A stretch of 38,217 nucleotides of DNA from Falciphora oryzae (lineage: Eukaryota; Ascomycota; Sordariomycetes; Magnaporthales; Magnaporthaceae): positions 209,238-247,454 of the forward strand of contig JNVV01000058.1 of NCBI GenBank assembly GCA_000733355.1, given 5' to 3'. Positions 1 to 10,847 of the stretch are shown here, in pieces; positions within the stretch are counted from its first letter, which is position 1; the number at the start of each line of letters is the position of its first letter. A model generated the notes under the pieces. That model did no database searches. It had not been told where the DNA came from and saw only the letters and a program-made list of their open reading frames with translations. Made by a program: the position numbers and the translations under genes.

Positions 1-1388
1 CATAGACCAAAGCGACCTAAAGGAAGGTGTCGCTCGCGTGGGACGATAAATGGCTAGAACGCCGGCAGTTGTTTCGGCGTCATATCGTTGTCTTGCGGCG
101 AGGCTGTGCCTTCTCGCGTATGTATCTGGGAACAGCAGCGGAGACGGACGCCACGTTTAACTCTAGGCTCAGCGGCACTTTTTCGGGCCTGGTCCCAAGA
201 CTGCCGTGCAATCCCCCGTGCCCGAGGTGCCCCAGCCGCTCCTGCGGATCCACGGCTGCCGCCTCGTCGAGCTGAGCGAGCGCAACTCGTCTGTCATGAC
301 GGTCTCGGAGATCGGGAGCACGCCGGCCACGATCCCATCGTCAAGGCCTTCGGCATGTCTATGTCTGCCAATGATGCCGCCCACGACGTCCTCGTTTCGG
401 GTAAGATTGCCCTCGTTCCCGAGGGCTCATCCGCGGCCACCCCCGCGGCCGAGGCGGCCCGGTTAGGGGTAATGATCCTTCAGCCCGGCGTACTTCCAGG
501 CCCTCCGTCAGCCTGCCTGCCGGCACCCCCGCCGTTGTTATATAAGCCAACTCGATCCTGCGGTCGTAATACGCCTAGCTAAGCCACAAGTTTTCGATAT
601 CCACGCGTTTCAAGTTGGTTAACACGCGCTTGTTTGACACCACCAGACAGATGGTCTGCAGGCTGGTGCGCTGGCCTTGTAGATGGGGTTACGCAAAACT
701 GAAGCGACCACGTCCACCAGGTCGGTTTCGGTGGATGTCCCAAGGGTCAGAGAAAGCGTGAATGCGAAGGCTGCGGGTGGTATTTGCGGGCCAAGAAAAG
801 CTACGTGCGGGTTAGCGGTTCATTGCTCGGGAGGGGTCTCCTGGCGCCGTCGCCGCATTGGCTTGAAATTAGCAGCCTGCTGCAGCAGCGTGCAACGGGC
901 ACTTGGCGCTAGCAATACAACACGCACTGGTGCCCCGGCTGGCTCTTGTATTGACCGACTGGGCTTGGATTTCCGAGACCCCAGGCCTTCGGGGACACAA
1001 TCCAAGGAGCGCGCTGATAACGCTGAGCTGGTGGATTTCCTCGAGCAGCAAGGGCAAACTTTATATTTGAAGGAGCAGCCGGGCGGACGGGCAGACTCCT
1101 CCACATCCTGTCAATGCGATGCTGCTTTGTCGGATTTGCGCGGGAAGGCGACGAGTGCTGGTGTGGTAGCGCCCCCTCTCTGCTCCACGTGCACCCGGCA
1201 GGCACCACCCGAGAACACTTATTTCTTGCCAAATAGAGCCAGAAAACTAGGTGGCTTTTATTTTTGGGTGTGTGGTTGGGTGGTGCAGTGCAGTGCAGTG
1301 CAGCCGGTGCAAGTGCAGCCGGTGCATTAACCAGGCCGGCACCACCCGCGTGGGGGCCTCCTTTACGGAGGTCTATGTGTGCGCTAGT
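1..1388. other. GC-rich stretch without a recognisable gene
   Basis: Several open frames of 60-215 codons overlap here on both strands, but none shows a family motif, a plausible intron structure or a consistent reading frame. Around 250-470 two plus frames look mildly protein-like and would need a frameshift to join, so a decayed gene is possible. A short GTGCA-rich microsatellite lies at about 1288-1326. I cannot assign a function. Confidence 0.4.
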
Positions 1389-1706
1389 GAGAGGGAGAGA
1401 GTATATTTGACGTCAGTGAATCGGGATCTACCTATCCCTGCCTCCCTAGGGGCATACGACGTGCTAGCGCTACCTAAGCTTGACGCTAGGCTACGGTGAT
1501 GCTATCGAGGCGGCTAACAACTTAAACCATAGGGCAAGCAAAGCCTACCCAAGGCACACGGAAGTCGGGCCGCGTTCCAGCGCTCCTTGTTGGTGAGCAG
1601 GCAATCGGCAGTAGGGCGTAAAGACGCCGGGGCGTTGTGAGTGCGGGTGGTAGTGATGCGTTGGGCCGGCGAGTGTGCCGGAAAGGGGTAAGGCCGGGTT
1701 AGGCGG
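1389..1706 (-). mobile_element. LINE 3' tail, 5'-truncated copy A
   Basis: This segment matches, in reverse orientation, the 3' untranslated tail of the LINE at 27330-27724. It starts on the plus strand with a GA-rich run (1389-1401), then the same TATATTTGACGTC-type block, the block CTGCCTCCCTAGGGGCATAC, and the downstream stretch ending near GTGCCGGAAAGGGGTAAGG. The GA run is the element's 3' end, so the copy reads on the minus strand and has lost all coding sequence. No target-site duplication was found. Confidence 0.7.
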
Positions 1707-1761
1707 GGGGGACCGCTATGGTTAGGGGCGGCGGCGGCCGGTGCCGGCTTTGGGACGGTGT

Positions 1762-1960
1762 TGTGGTTCTGTGGTGCTGTGGTGCTATAGTGCTGTGGTG
1801 CTGTGGTGCTGTGGTGCTGTGGTGCTATGGTGCTGTGGTGTTATGGTGCTGTGGTGCTGTGCTGCTATGGTATTATGGTGCTATGGTGCTGTGGTGCTGT
1901 GGTGCCGTGGTGCCGTGGTACTGGGCTGGGTGGTGCTGGGCTGGGCTGGGTGTGGTGCTA
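1762..1960. repeat. Period-8 low-complexity tandem repeat
   Basis: The unit CTGTGGTG is repeated about twenty times with scattered substitutions (CTATGGTG, CCGTGGTG), decaying into CTGGG repeats after about 1920. Because 8 is not a multiple of 3, all plus frames stay open and show an 8-residue protein period, so the apparent ORFs here are artefacts. Confidence 0.85.
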
Positions 1961-3446
1961 GGTAAGGTGTTGTGCTGGAAAGGGTGTTATGTTAAAAAGG
2001 ATGGCGGCGGCCGGTGCCTGCTTTGTTCGCCCGAAAAATGTGTGTTCCGCCGTCCCGTTCCATTCCGCAGCGCCCGTGGCCGCGAGGCGACGGCGACGGC
2101 GGAAGCCGAAGGGCAGTCGTGATGCGAGGAGGTTGTACCCACATAGCTTACCCGACCAGTTTTGGTGGGACTAGACTAACCCCCAACAGCTACTAACAGC
2201 GGGTTTTAGGGAACATTTTTTCGAGGGAAGGTGCCTTGACCACTTGCACTTCTGCAAGCGGGTTACATAGCACCGACGCGTCTCAACTTGCGAGTATCTC
2301 CTACAGCCCTTACCGGCATCTTACCACACGTGCTGCGGGTCGCGGGAACGGCACGGGACGACCCGCCCGCTGCACTTTAAGCTTCAGCACTCTATCCCAC
2401 CCCGGAAATGGTGTCACGGGCTCATACAGGGTCTTAATCGGACGACGCCCCTTTCGTCAGCCGATTCGGAAATCGCAACCGCGATCGCGTCGTGCTGCCT
2501 CTCTATCGCGTTTACGAAACGGAAATAACAAAAGTGCTCCGGCGGCTTCCTTTTCAGGCGCCCATTTGGGTCTTTTGGCACACGCCAACGAACGCGCAGC
2601 CCGTGGATAACGCACAAGGGCGGTGACGGTCGTTGAGAAGTGTGCCGAGGTCCGGGCACGACCGAAAGCAGCTCGGGCAGGCCCAGTTCTGGCCGCGTGC
2701 CCCGCGAGCGCTGGGATGCAGTGGACGTTCGCGAGGTGCCGAGTGGTCACGTCCGAGCTGAAGGAGGGTGTGATGGGATTCGTAGCGGCCAATAGTTAGG
2801 TCCACTTGGCAAAAGTCTGGTTTGGGACTTGGCGCCGCTCACGAATAGATTCTCGGAGGAGACATGGCGTCTTCCCCTATAGATGCACCCGAATATGCCA
2901 CATCCACGCCATTGATTGGCGGTGTAATGGCCAGGCGTCATGCAGGCTCGCCAAATGGCTGAGATATGAACTCCAATTAGAATCAGAGCTGCGACCCATC
3001 ACACTTTTTCCGGCGCTAAGCTGGGGGCTGAATGAGGCTGCATGTGTCAGCCCGCGCTTTCCCGGGGGCTTGCATTTCCCTAATGTGTGGAAGCGTTGAT
3101 CAACAGGTTCAGCCCAGCCTCCGCAGTGCAGTGCATTGCCGCAAGATACTTTGGTATCGCAGATACGAACAGGCATTCCCCATCAATGTACTGCTGGCTT
3201 TCGTTGGTATACTGGCGACCATGTGGGCATGGGTTTTGGGCACCGCCGCGCCTCCCGAACAGACACTTATACACGACACCACTCGGGTTCCCGTCCGAAC
3301 GGCATGCGCCAAAACTTGAAGGGCGGCGTGGAAGATAGCCCGGGCGGTGACGTGGCGACGACCCGCCGGAGACCGCTCGACATGTATGCAGCAAGTAGCA
3401 AAGGCAGGGGGAATGAACACCACTCGATGTTAACCAAGCGACTCTA
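1961..3446. other. No gene recognised
   Basis: Short overlapping ORFs on both strands, the longest 167 codons on the minus strand at 3080-3583, show no family motif. Base composition is mixed. I see no repeats shared with the rest of the window and no RNA gene. Part of 3200-3760 is presumably upstream sequence of the membrane-protein gene. Confidence 0.4.
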
Positions 3447-3761
3447 GTGGTCAGCCACTTTACAGCCTTACCTCCGCTCACTCCCAAACGATTGCGGCGA
3501 AGTGTCAGCTCTTCGCACTCTTCGTTCCTATTAGCTGTGGTATTGCAACTTGCCGCCGCCCTAATGCAGCCACAAATCCGCACTCTGCCATTACAGCTGA
3601 AAGCTGCGCGTCTCCTCTACCCCCCTGTGCTGGGTGCGCAGGGCTCTTCAATTATTGGAACATGGTGTCTTTGCCCGGCTAGTAGGAGGGATGGTTGTAA
3701 TAAAAACGAGCCCCGAACCGAAGCGCGATCCGCGCAGAATCGAGTCCTCCTCACCCCACTG

Positions 3762-5202
3762 ATGAACGGATTTTCGACATCATCTTCATCCTCGCTTCCA
3801 CTCCCAGCAGCGCCCAATATGTCCGCCTCAAATGAGACAATGGTCGGCTGGGTCGATCCGCCTCGACAGCGCGGCACCTTCAACATCATCACGAGCTGCC
3901 TTGCGGTGCTCTTCATCTGCTCGTACAAATGCATCCACCTCAATATCCCCAGCCAGAGAGAGGCCCAGGCCGGGTGGCATAAGTTGCGGAACGTGCCATA
4001 TTGGCCGGAGCGCCCGCTTTGGCGCAAGGTCCTCCGGAAGCTGGGGTGGATGCTGTGCATTATCGTCGCGCCAGAAGCGGGCGTTGGCCTGGCGGCATTG
4101 CAACGAGTGGAAGCGGAGCGTCAGCTGAATGACGCCCTAAAGGAAGCTCCGGGGTGCGAGCATTGGCTTACGATGAGCCATGCATTTTACGCGGCGATGG
4201 GCGGGTTCGTTGTGGTAGACCACGGCGAAGTGAAGCACGCCAGCCTGGTGGATTACGGTAAGGCCAGCACACCCGACCGCATTATTATGACACACGCTTT
4301 TAATATCCCCCGGACTAACTCCCCCGAATAAAAAAGTGAAATCTTTCCCACAGTTCGACTTTGACCGCCAGTGGTCGGACAGCTACTCCCTGTACCTCAA
4401 AACCGAATTCCCGCACTTCAAAACCGACCTCGACATCGCACGCCTGGGCAACTCGGACACGCTTACCAAGGTGTTAGCCATCGGCCAGTCGCTATATCTC
4501 GCGGTCCAGTGCATAGCCAGGTGCTCCGTCAACCTCCCTTACGCGCTCCTCGAACTATCCACTGCCTTATACATAGTCTGCGCCGCGGCGATGTATTGGC
4601 TCTGGCGTGAAAAGCCGTACGACGCCAGTCACGTTACAGTCCTCCCTTCCCGCGAGGCCCCGCTTCGACCCCTCAACTACGAGACCGGGCCTCAACCGCA
4701 TTTTGTTGCCAAAAAGGTCCTCCCTTTCCGCCTTGAATCCCACTACCCGGACCATTATTTTGATATTAGAAAGACGGAAGCGGATTACATCTGGGATTCT
4801 TTGGACCTGACCAGAGAAACTCCATATCCGGCCCTGCTGCAGTATTCCACAGCAACATTGTTTGGCGGCCTCCACTTGCTCGCCTGGAACTGGAGGTTTC
4901 CAGAGGAAACGCCATGGGTGTGCCTGGGGCTGTGGAGAGGCAGCTCCATTGGCATGGCAGTTTTGCCGCTTCTAATAATGACACATGGTGCCTTAACCGA
5001 GAACCAGCTAGAGTCGATTCAGAAATATGGGTTCTCTAAGTCCTTTAGAACCTTTCTCGACTTCGCCGTCTTGGTTTCACTCATCCTATATGTGCTTTGT
5101 CACTTCGTTATTATCGGCCTCGTGCTATATTCGCTTTCTCAGATGCCGAACGGGGTATATGAAGTTGTGCCCTGGACCGCCTATTTCCCCTTCCTGTCAT
5201 AA
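3762..5202 (+). CDS. Multi-pass membrane protein of unknown function (fungal family)
   Basis: Two exons, 3762-4257 and 4337-5202, give about 453 residues. The proposed intron 4258-4336 (79 bp) has donor GTAAGG, branch sequence ACTAAC about 18 nt before the acceptor AAAAAAG, and joins the frames with a valine codon. The N-terminal part carries the conserved block WVDPPRQRGTFNI followed by a hydrophobic segment rich in Cys and Ile, then a WPERPLWRK-type basic stretch and another hydrophobic segment. Exon 2 holds at least four more membrane segments and ends in a WTAYFPFLS tail. I recognise it as one of the uncharacterised fungal multi-pass membrane proteins; no enzymatic motif is visible. The start is uncertain: ATG at 3762 or at 3819 both work, and the frame stays open to 3447. 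No damage is visible. Confidence 0.75.
4258..4336 (+). other. Intron of the membrane-protein gene
   Basis: Donor GTAAGG at 4258, branch ACTAAC at about 4313-4319, acceptor AG ending at 4336. The alternative acceptor CAG at 4353 breaks the frame. Without splicing, the upstream frame stops at 4331 and the conserved downstream membrane segments are lost. Confidence 0.75.
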
Positions 5203-5972
5203 TAAGTTTAACTTGGTTTCTTTATCATGTTTCATTTTCAAGCGATAATATCTCAGGTCTGCCTATACTACACACCAAAAGCGCCCAAATCCGTTACCGG
5301 TATAATACAACGTCATCTCCGTCCGTTGCAAAGCCTGCTTAGGTAACGTTTTTAGCCGTATTACGACTCCTGCGCCCCCGTACCGGATGGATAAATTTCC
5401 CTCATCTATTTGGATGCGACGCGGCGCTAAAGAAGCACCGGAGCCCGCCGGCGTACAGCTCGAACGGATGGATGCAGGTGATGCCTCAGCCATCGCCGCC
5501 CGACTGTGCCTCGAAGCGAGGCAACTCGTCGGGCCGGGCGGCCGCCTCCACAACGTGTGGACAAGCCAAAAAGGCGAGGGTTCGCTGGGCCTAGGGACAT
5601 GGTCGACGGCGAGTGCAGCGGCCTTCGTTGGAGGCGCATCAACCTATATTCCGCTTGGAGGGGCGTGAGGGAAAAAAAACGCCGCTTCTTTCTGCTGGCC
5701 GAGGCAAGTGGGACCGGAGCCCCTGCGTTGACATGGCTTATCGATGGGGGAACGTCGTGGCCGATGCCGGGCCCCGTCGCATCAGCTGAAGCCGTCGCTG
5801 CCTGGGGTAGAGCTCAAAGTGGCTGGGTGGAGGTCGCCGTCATAGGTTTGAGCTTCTAAAACAGGTAGGTACCTGCAGTGACCTCCCCCCGGCCACTGCA
5901 AGCCACAAAAGTCTCGCAAAAGCCTTTAAAACTAAGTGGTGCGGAGAGCCGCGTAGGGGTGACGCGCACCTG
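5203..5972. other. No gene recognised
   Basis: Downstream of the membrane-protein gene both strands have open frames of 70-117 codons in GC-rich DNA, such as 5263-5553 minus and 5506-5859 plus. None has a family motif or splice structure. The first 50 bases are AT-rich and are probably the 3' untranslated region of the preceding gene. Confidence 0.4.
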
Positions 5973-6846
5973 GAGAGAGAGGAGGGGGAGGAGTATATTT
6001 AACGTCGGTAAGTCGGGATCTACCATTCCCTGCCTCCCTAGGGGTATACCACGTGCTACCGCTACCTAAGCTTGACACAGGCTACATGTTGCTATCAAGG
6101 CGGCTAACAAATCAAACCATAGGGCAAGCAAAGCCTACCCAAGGCACACGGAAGTCGGGCCGCGTTCCGGCGCTCCTTGTTGGTGAGGGGGCAATCGGAG
6201 TAGGGAGAATAAACGCCAGGGCGCTATTAAGCGCAGCGGGTGGTAGAAAAGCAGTCGGTCGGCAAAGTGCCGGAAAAAGAGTGAGGCCGGGTGTGGGCGG
6301 AGGGGACCTCGGGACCCCCCCTGGGCCCGGCCAAAGAAAGAAAAGTTCGGGGGCCGGAGGGCCTAATTCCAACCCGGTGTACTCCTTGTGTGTTTTTCAC
6401 AACGCCGATGGTGAGTGGGCGGGCGGAAGGTGGAAAAAAGACGAACCATGCATTTACGCGACTTCGGCGGCACCAACGGTAGGCTCGTTGGCCCCCCGCA
6501 TCCCCGGCCGGGCCTAGGGGTGGTCCCGAGGACCTCCCCGCCCAAACCCGGCCTTACCCCTTTTCCGCCACACCCGCCGGCCGACAGCATTACTACACCC
6601 GCAGCGCTTACAACGCCCCGGCGTATATACGCCCTACTGCCGGTCGCCCGCTCACCAACAAGGAGCGCCGGAATGCGGCCCGACCCCCGTGTGCTTTCGG
6701 GTTTAAGTTGTTAGCCGCCTCGATAGCGGCACTATAGCCTGGTGTAAATAAGCTTAGGTAGCGCTAGCACGTCGTATGCCCCTAGGGAGGCAGGGACTGG
6801 TAGATCCCGATTTACCGACGTTAAATATACTCCTCTTCCTTCTTTA
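5973..6846. mobile_element. Two LINE 3' tails in inverted, tail-outward arrangement (copies B and C)
   Basis: Copy B (5973 to about 6345) reads on the minus strand and starts with a GA-rich run. Copy C (about 6470-6846) reads on the plus strand and ends with a CT-rich run. Both contain the shared 3' tail blocks of the LINE at 27330-27724, so the segment is an imperfect palindrome with arms of about 370 bp around a spacer of about 120 bp. The GA run and the CT run sit at the outer ends, as expected for two independent 3' tails. The flanks GACGCGCACCT (left) and TACGCGTGCCT (right) match at 8 of 11 positions but are not a convincing duplication. Confidence 0.7.
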
Positions 6847-6902
6847 GTACGCGTGCCTCTAATCGCGTACGATAATTTTTTTTTGTACGGAAAACGAGCA
6901 GG

Positions 6903-7085
6903 ATGGCAGAGTGCTCGCTGTGCAAAGGCACGGGGTCAATTGGGGGCTTCAAGTGCGCGTAGTGCAATGGCGACGGGGAAGAACCCGCTGATGGCAAAAC
7001 AAGCTTCTCGGCTGTCGAGGGTGCCAGTTCGGATCACTTGGGAATTATAACAGGGCAAGGTTGTGAAAGAGGGCACTTATGCTGA
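6903..7085 (+). pseudogene. Remnant of a small CxxCxGxG zinc-binding protein
   Basis: Starting at the ATG at 6903, the frame reads a CSLCKGTG knuckle, then GGFKCA, a TAG stop, and CNGDG, and remains open to a TGA at 7083-7085. Two CxxCxGxG-like knuckles of this kind are typical of DnaJ-type zinc centres and of small zinc-ribbon proteins. Restoring one sense codon at the TAG would give the second CxxC pair. The piece is only about 60 codons, with no other domain visible. It could be a decayed gene or a chance frame. Confidence 0.35.
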
Positions 7086-7131
7086 ACTTTTGGCAAAGAA
7101 CGCGAGATGCAAGTATTGGAAGGTGCAGGAG
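7054..7131 (+). pseudogene. Possible fragment of an ABC transporter nucleotide-binding domain end
   Basis: In the frame starting at 7054 the translation GKVVKEGTYAELLAKN, then a Tyr-Trp and Val-Gln pair, fits the segment after the H-loop in ABC transporter ATPase domains (G-[KR]-V-V-x-x-G-T-[HY]-x-E-L-L). It overlaps the zinc-knuckle remnant in another frame. No Walker or signature motif is present upstream, so if real it is only the last 25 or so residues of such a domain. Weak evidence from one short match. Confidence 0.3.
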
Positions 7132-7716
7132 TGCGTGCCGGAAGGGGGAAAAAGAGGGAGGGACGGCCCCACATCTTGCGGCTGCGGATGTTGCAGGAGC
7201 GGCTGCTGGTGTCCTCCACCTTTTCTGGGGAGGCGGTATCCAGGTAGCTTTCAGTTCATGCACTTGGCCACCCGCCCTGTTGCCTGTTGCATTCGATGAA
7301 CGGCTCCATCCTTGTACGAGCTCGGTATTCCCTTCTCCTCTACTAGAGATAAAGTCGGATCACTAGGCGGATAGACAATTTCTGCTGACCTCTTCCCGGC
7401 TTCCCTTCACACCCATATCCAGGTGGCAGGCAGACGATACCGTTTTCTATAATGTGACGTATGCCGGACACAATCCAGTCTCCACCGCAAACGTGAGGAT
7501 CAAGCAGTCATCAAAAGCAAGGCAGATAGCTCTACCTACGGGGCTATAAAAAAGTAACAACCACATACCTCATCAGCGTCGTCCCCCGCTAGCTAAGCCT
7601 ACCTACCTGCCCGATAGTCCGCCAGAAAAAAAAATAGGATATATAGGATGTGCCCTCCCGTGGCCTGCGTTGAAACGCAGCCACGGGACCGAAACCTTTC
7701 CGTCGCCCGTCGCCCT
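7132..7716. other. No gene recognised
   Basis: Mixed-composition DNA without a family match. An A-rich run and TATA-like sequence occur at about 7540-7650. The right part is probably the 3' flank of the minus-strand kinase gene that ends at 7717. Confidence 0.4.
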
Positions 7717-10490
7717 CTACTCCTTGCCCTGGACGCGACGGCCCCAGTCATAGCCGACCCTCATCCCATCGACGACGACGACGCCCCTGCCCCTGCCGAC
7801 GCGCTCCTCGCGCTGCCACCACTTCTTGACCTCGGCGCCGTTGGGCGTCTCCGCCTCGGAGTCGGCGAGGCCGCCGTCGCCGCTCCCGGCACCAACAACT
7901 AGGATGATGTCCTTGCTGAGCCACGTCTGCAGCCGCGTCACGATCGAGCCGTTGTCGCCTGAAAGCGATTCCTGCAAATAGACGACGTCTGGCTGGAGGT
8001 GCCGCAAAATGTGCGAGTGTCCCATGCTGCTGGTGAAGGGCAAAATCATAGTCTCCTTCTCGACCAGCGCCAGGGCCTGCGAGTAGATCGCGTCGAAGCC
8101 GGGGCTGGAGACGTATACGTTTAATCTTTTGCCAGGAGCAGATACCTGTTAGTGATACCAGGTCAAAGCGCCGAGGGCACACGATTAAATGCACGTACAT
8201 GGAGCTATTTTCATTTTTAGGCGACCGCGCCAGCGCGTGATCAATGTTGCTGAACGACGAGCTCAAAGACGAGCCCAAAGACGCCGGTGTAAGCTCGCCT
8301 GTCGACGCCTCGATGCCTGAGTCTTTCAGGCCCGGGGCGTAGATGAGGACGAAAAGCCTGATTTTGGAATAGTTGAGGTTTTTAGGGATGCGGGAAAGAA
8401 TGGACTGTATAGTATGGGGGGCCAGTCATTCGGTTTAGCGCAGAACGGGCAACCCGAGTTCAAGACTTACGGCATGCTCGGCGAATCCGTCCGCGTCCAT
8501 GTCGTCGAGGTGCGTGTCGGCAGAGGCAATAATGGCGACGGTTTTGCGCCTTTTGATGGGCGGCGAGCCGCCCCCGGCGCCACCAATGCGGGAGGATGAA
8601 GTCACCTTCTTGGCGTCGGCTTCCTCAGACCACGTTTCGTGGTCGGCGTACGCGCCCTTATCCCCCTCCCGGATCGCGGCGAGAACGCTCCTGACGGCAG
8701 CACCCGCGGCGGCCATGCCGGCGGCGACGGTCTTGCCGGCGCTGTCGGAGAACTGCTGCGGGCTCGGGGTGCGTCGTAGCGCGCGCGACATGAGCGCGCC
8801 CCACCCTGCGTTGAGGTTGTCATCGGCGCCGGGGGCTTCACGCCGGGGGGGAAGGCGCCTGGTGGGTCGCCACGGGTGACGCCGGTCGAGTGGCCGCGGT
8901 CGGTGGCGCCGTAAGGCGGGTTATCGCCGTAGTCGGCATTGTTGTAGTCGATGTTGCTCTGCTGCTGCTGCTGCTGTTGCTGGTGGTGGTGATGTGGCGC
9001 GAACTCCTGGGTGGAGAAGGCCCTGGCGACCTGCCGGGCAGTGTGATCGACCGAGGGCGTGCTCCAAGCGGCGGAAGCGGCCGTCTCGTCCTCGGAACGC
9101 CCAGGAAGGGGAGCTTGAGAGCCGCTGTCGGAGCCACTATAAAAGTCAGCACAGACTTCCGACACGAGAAAAGACCGGAAACCGATTTGATTCAATACCT
9201 GGGTCCCTGATCCCGGGCAACAGGAGGAAGGACGTTAATGAACCACGGATGCTCGAGCGCCGAGGAAGCCGACGGTCTGGACCCCGCTAGCGCGCTCATG
9301 GCCGCGGCGAGGAAATCGATTCCCGAGCTGGAAACGCCGATGCTGCGCAGCTTGTCGTTGGGGAATGTTTTCCTATCTTCTGAGTACGCCAACATATCGC
9401 ACAGTTTGAACGGGACGGCCGCGGTGAGCGTCCGGTAGGCCACGGCGCCCAGCGACCAGATGTCCATGGCGTAGGGGAACGACTTTACGGCAGCGGCGGC
9501 GTCTGGCCCGAGCCCCAGCTGTTCTGGTGCGGCATAGTCAAAGCTCATCCACTTGGACGTGTACTGGAGCGTGACGCCGGGTAAGCGGCGTTTGCTGACG
9601 CCGAAGTCGGCGATTTTAACGAACCACTCGGGCCGTTTAGCCACGACCATAATGTTCTATGCGCGGATAACCATCAGCACTGTTTCTTTAAAGGTGGTAA
9701 AGTCGGCTCGCCTACCCCCGGCTTCAGGTCGCGATGCACAAAGCCGTTGTCATGCATATATCCTAAACCTTCCAATACCTGGGAGGAAATGTCGCGCGCT
9801 TCAATCTCGGCCATGGGCTGGACGATGTGTCTGTCGAGATCTCCGAGCTCCAAGTACTCCATCGAGATAAAGATGGAACCGCCGAGCTTGAACCAGCCGC
9901 TCGAGGTGACGAAGCAGTGGGCATACTGCAGAAAAAGAAAGGGTCAGCCACGGCGTCGATCAATCGGCCGAGGAGCACGCCCGGGGCACGCCGAACCTTG
10001 GGATGCGAAAATTTGAAAATGGCTTCGAGTTCCCTCGAGTAGTCCAGCTCCTCATACGCGACCTTTTTGATCTCCTTGAGCGCCCGCAGCGTGCCTGCGC
10101 CCTCGAGCCGCTCGCGGTAAACGACGCCGTGCGCGCCCTCGCCCAGCGTCGCCTCGCGCACCCATCGCTCCTCGACCCGCACGTAGCGCTGGCCTACACC
10201 CTGACCGGGCCGGATAAAGGTGGGCAGAGGCAGGAGCGCAGGACCGTCGTTTTGAGGTTGGAGTCGAGCACTAGGTCGGATAGCAGCCGGCTGAGCGGGG
10301 GCGGTGGCCGCGGCTGCGGCTGCAAGCCTTGGGGCGGCGGCGGCGGCTGGTGCTGTGCTGGCGAACGCGACCGCGCGGGTCGGAGGCCGGGCGCTTTGTC
10401 GCGCGAGACGAGCCGGAGCGGAAGAGCTTCGCGCCGCTGGGGGATGTCCTCGGGAATGAAGAAATGGTTGACGCCGCCCGGATCCGGCAT
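7717..10490 (-). CDS. Ser/Thr protein kinase with long C-terminal extension (six exons, two suspected frame breaks)
   Basis: Exons by splice signals and frame: 10490-9997, 9925-9716, 9656-9199, 9136-8471, 8404-8199 and 8125-7717. Introns are 71, 59, 62, 66 and 73 bp. The kinase domain has a glycine loop GEGAHGVVY, a RALKEIKK lysine, the helix-C Glu in RELEAIFK, HRDLKP, DFG, APE (YAAPEQL) and DIWSLG, so it should be catalytically active. After HPWF come a Ser/Gln-rich linker with His4 and Gln8 runs, a conserved RALRRTPSPQ stretch, and an alpha/beta region (KTVAIIAS, LFVLIYAPGL, DVVYLQESL, DIILVVGAG) of unknown fold family. Two joins need a frameshift: near 10225-10245, and in the seven-G run near 8845-8852. 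These may be true mutations or assembly errors. The start at 10490 follows the frame with conserved sequence. It is divergent from the HeLo gene. Confidence 0.75.
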
Positions 10491-10847
10491 TTTGAGGCGG
10501 CGCAAAGGGCGCGGCAGGTGAGGAGCGGGGAAGCCGGAGCGCTGCAAGGACATAATGCGCGAGAGGTATCGGGGGAGTAGGGAATAACGGCAAAGGAGGC
10601 TCCAAAAGGGGCGGGCGGGAAGGAGCGGTGCTTAGCGCACACCTGCCGTAGCTAAGCCCCTTGCGGCCTAACAAAGAAAGGAGCTGCAGTCGGTTCAGCT
10701 GAGCCCTGCATAGTTTTGATTTGTCTATTTCGCTGCATGCCCCTCCGCGACATTTATGGCCCGGCTCTGCGCCCTAGGAACGTCCCTCCACGGGGCGCGA
10801 ACTAACCTTTTGCACAACAAACTGGCAAAACCACAATCGCCAGCGAG
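10491..10847. promoter_or_regulatory. Shared divergent promoter region of the kinase and HeLo-pseudokinase genes
   Basis: The 357 bp between the two start codons must hold both promoters if the starts are right. No clear TATA box is visible; an AT-rich patch (TTTTGATTTGTC) lies at about 10713-10724. Divergent spacing this tight fits co-regulation, which is inference. Confidence 0.4.

Noticed and set aside
683..1330. 215-codon plus-strand ORF
   Set aside because: No family motif, overlapping open frames on the other strand, and it ends in a simple repeat.
1762..1960. CRISPR array
   Set aside because: The repeat unit is 8 bp without spacers, and the genome is fungal.
1718..2122. 134-codon Cys/Trp/Val-rich repeat protein
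   Set aside because: It is only the translation of the period-8 CTGTGGTG repeat, which is open in all frames.
4351..4353. CAG at 4351-4353 as acceptor of the membrane-protein intron
   Set aside because: It puts the downstream exon out of frame; the AG ending at 4336 keeps the frame and suits the branch-point distance.
5973..6846. MITE with 370-bp terminal inverted repeats
   Set aside because: Each arm is a LINE 3' tail with its own GA or CT end, and single arms occur elsewhere, so two insertions explain it better.
5973..6846. Twin-primed LINE inversion
   Set aside because: Twin priming joins different parts of one element; here the same 3' part occurs twice.
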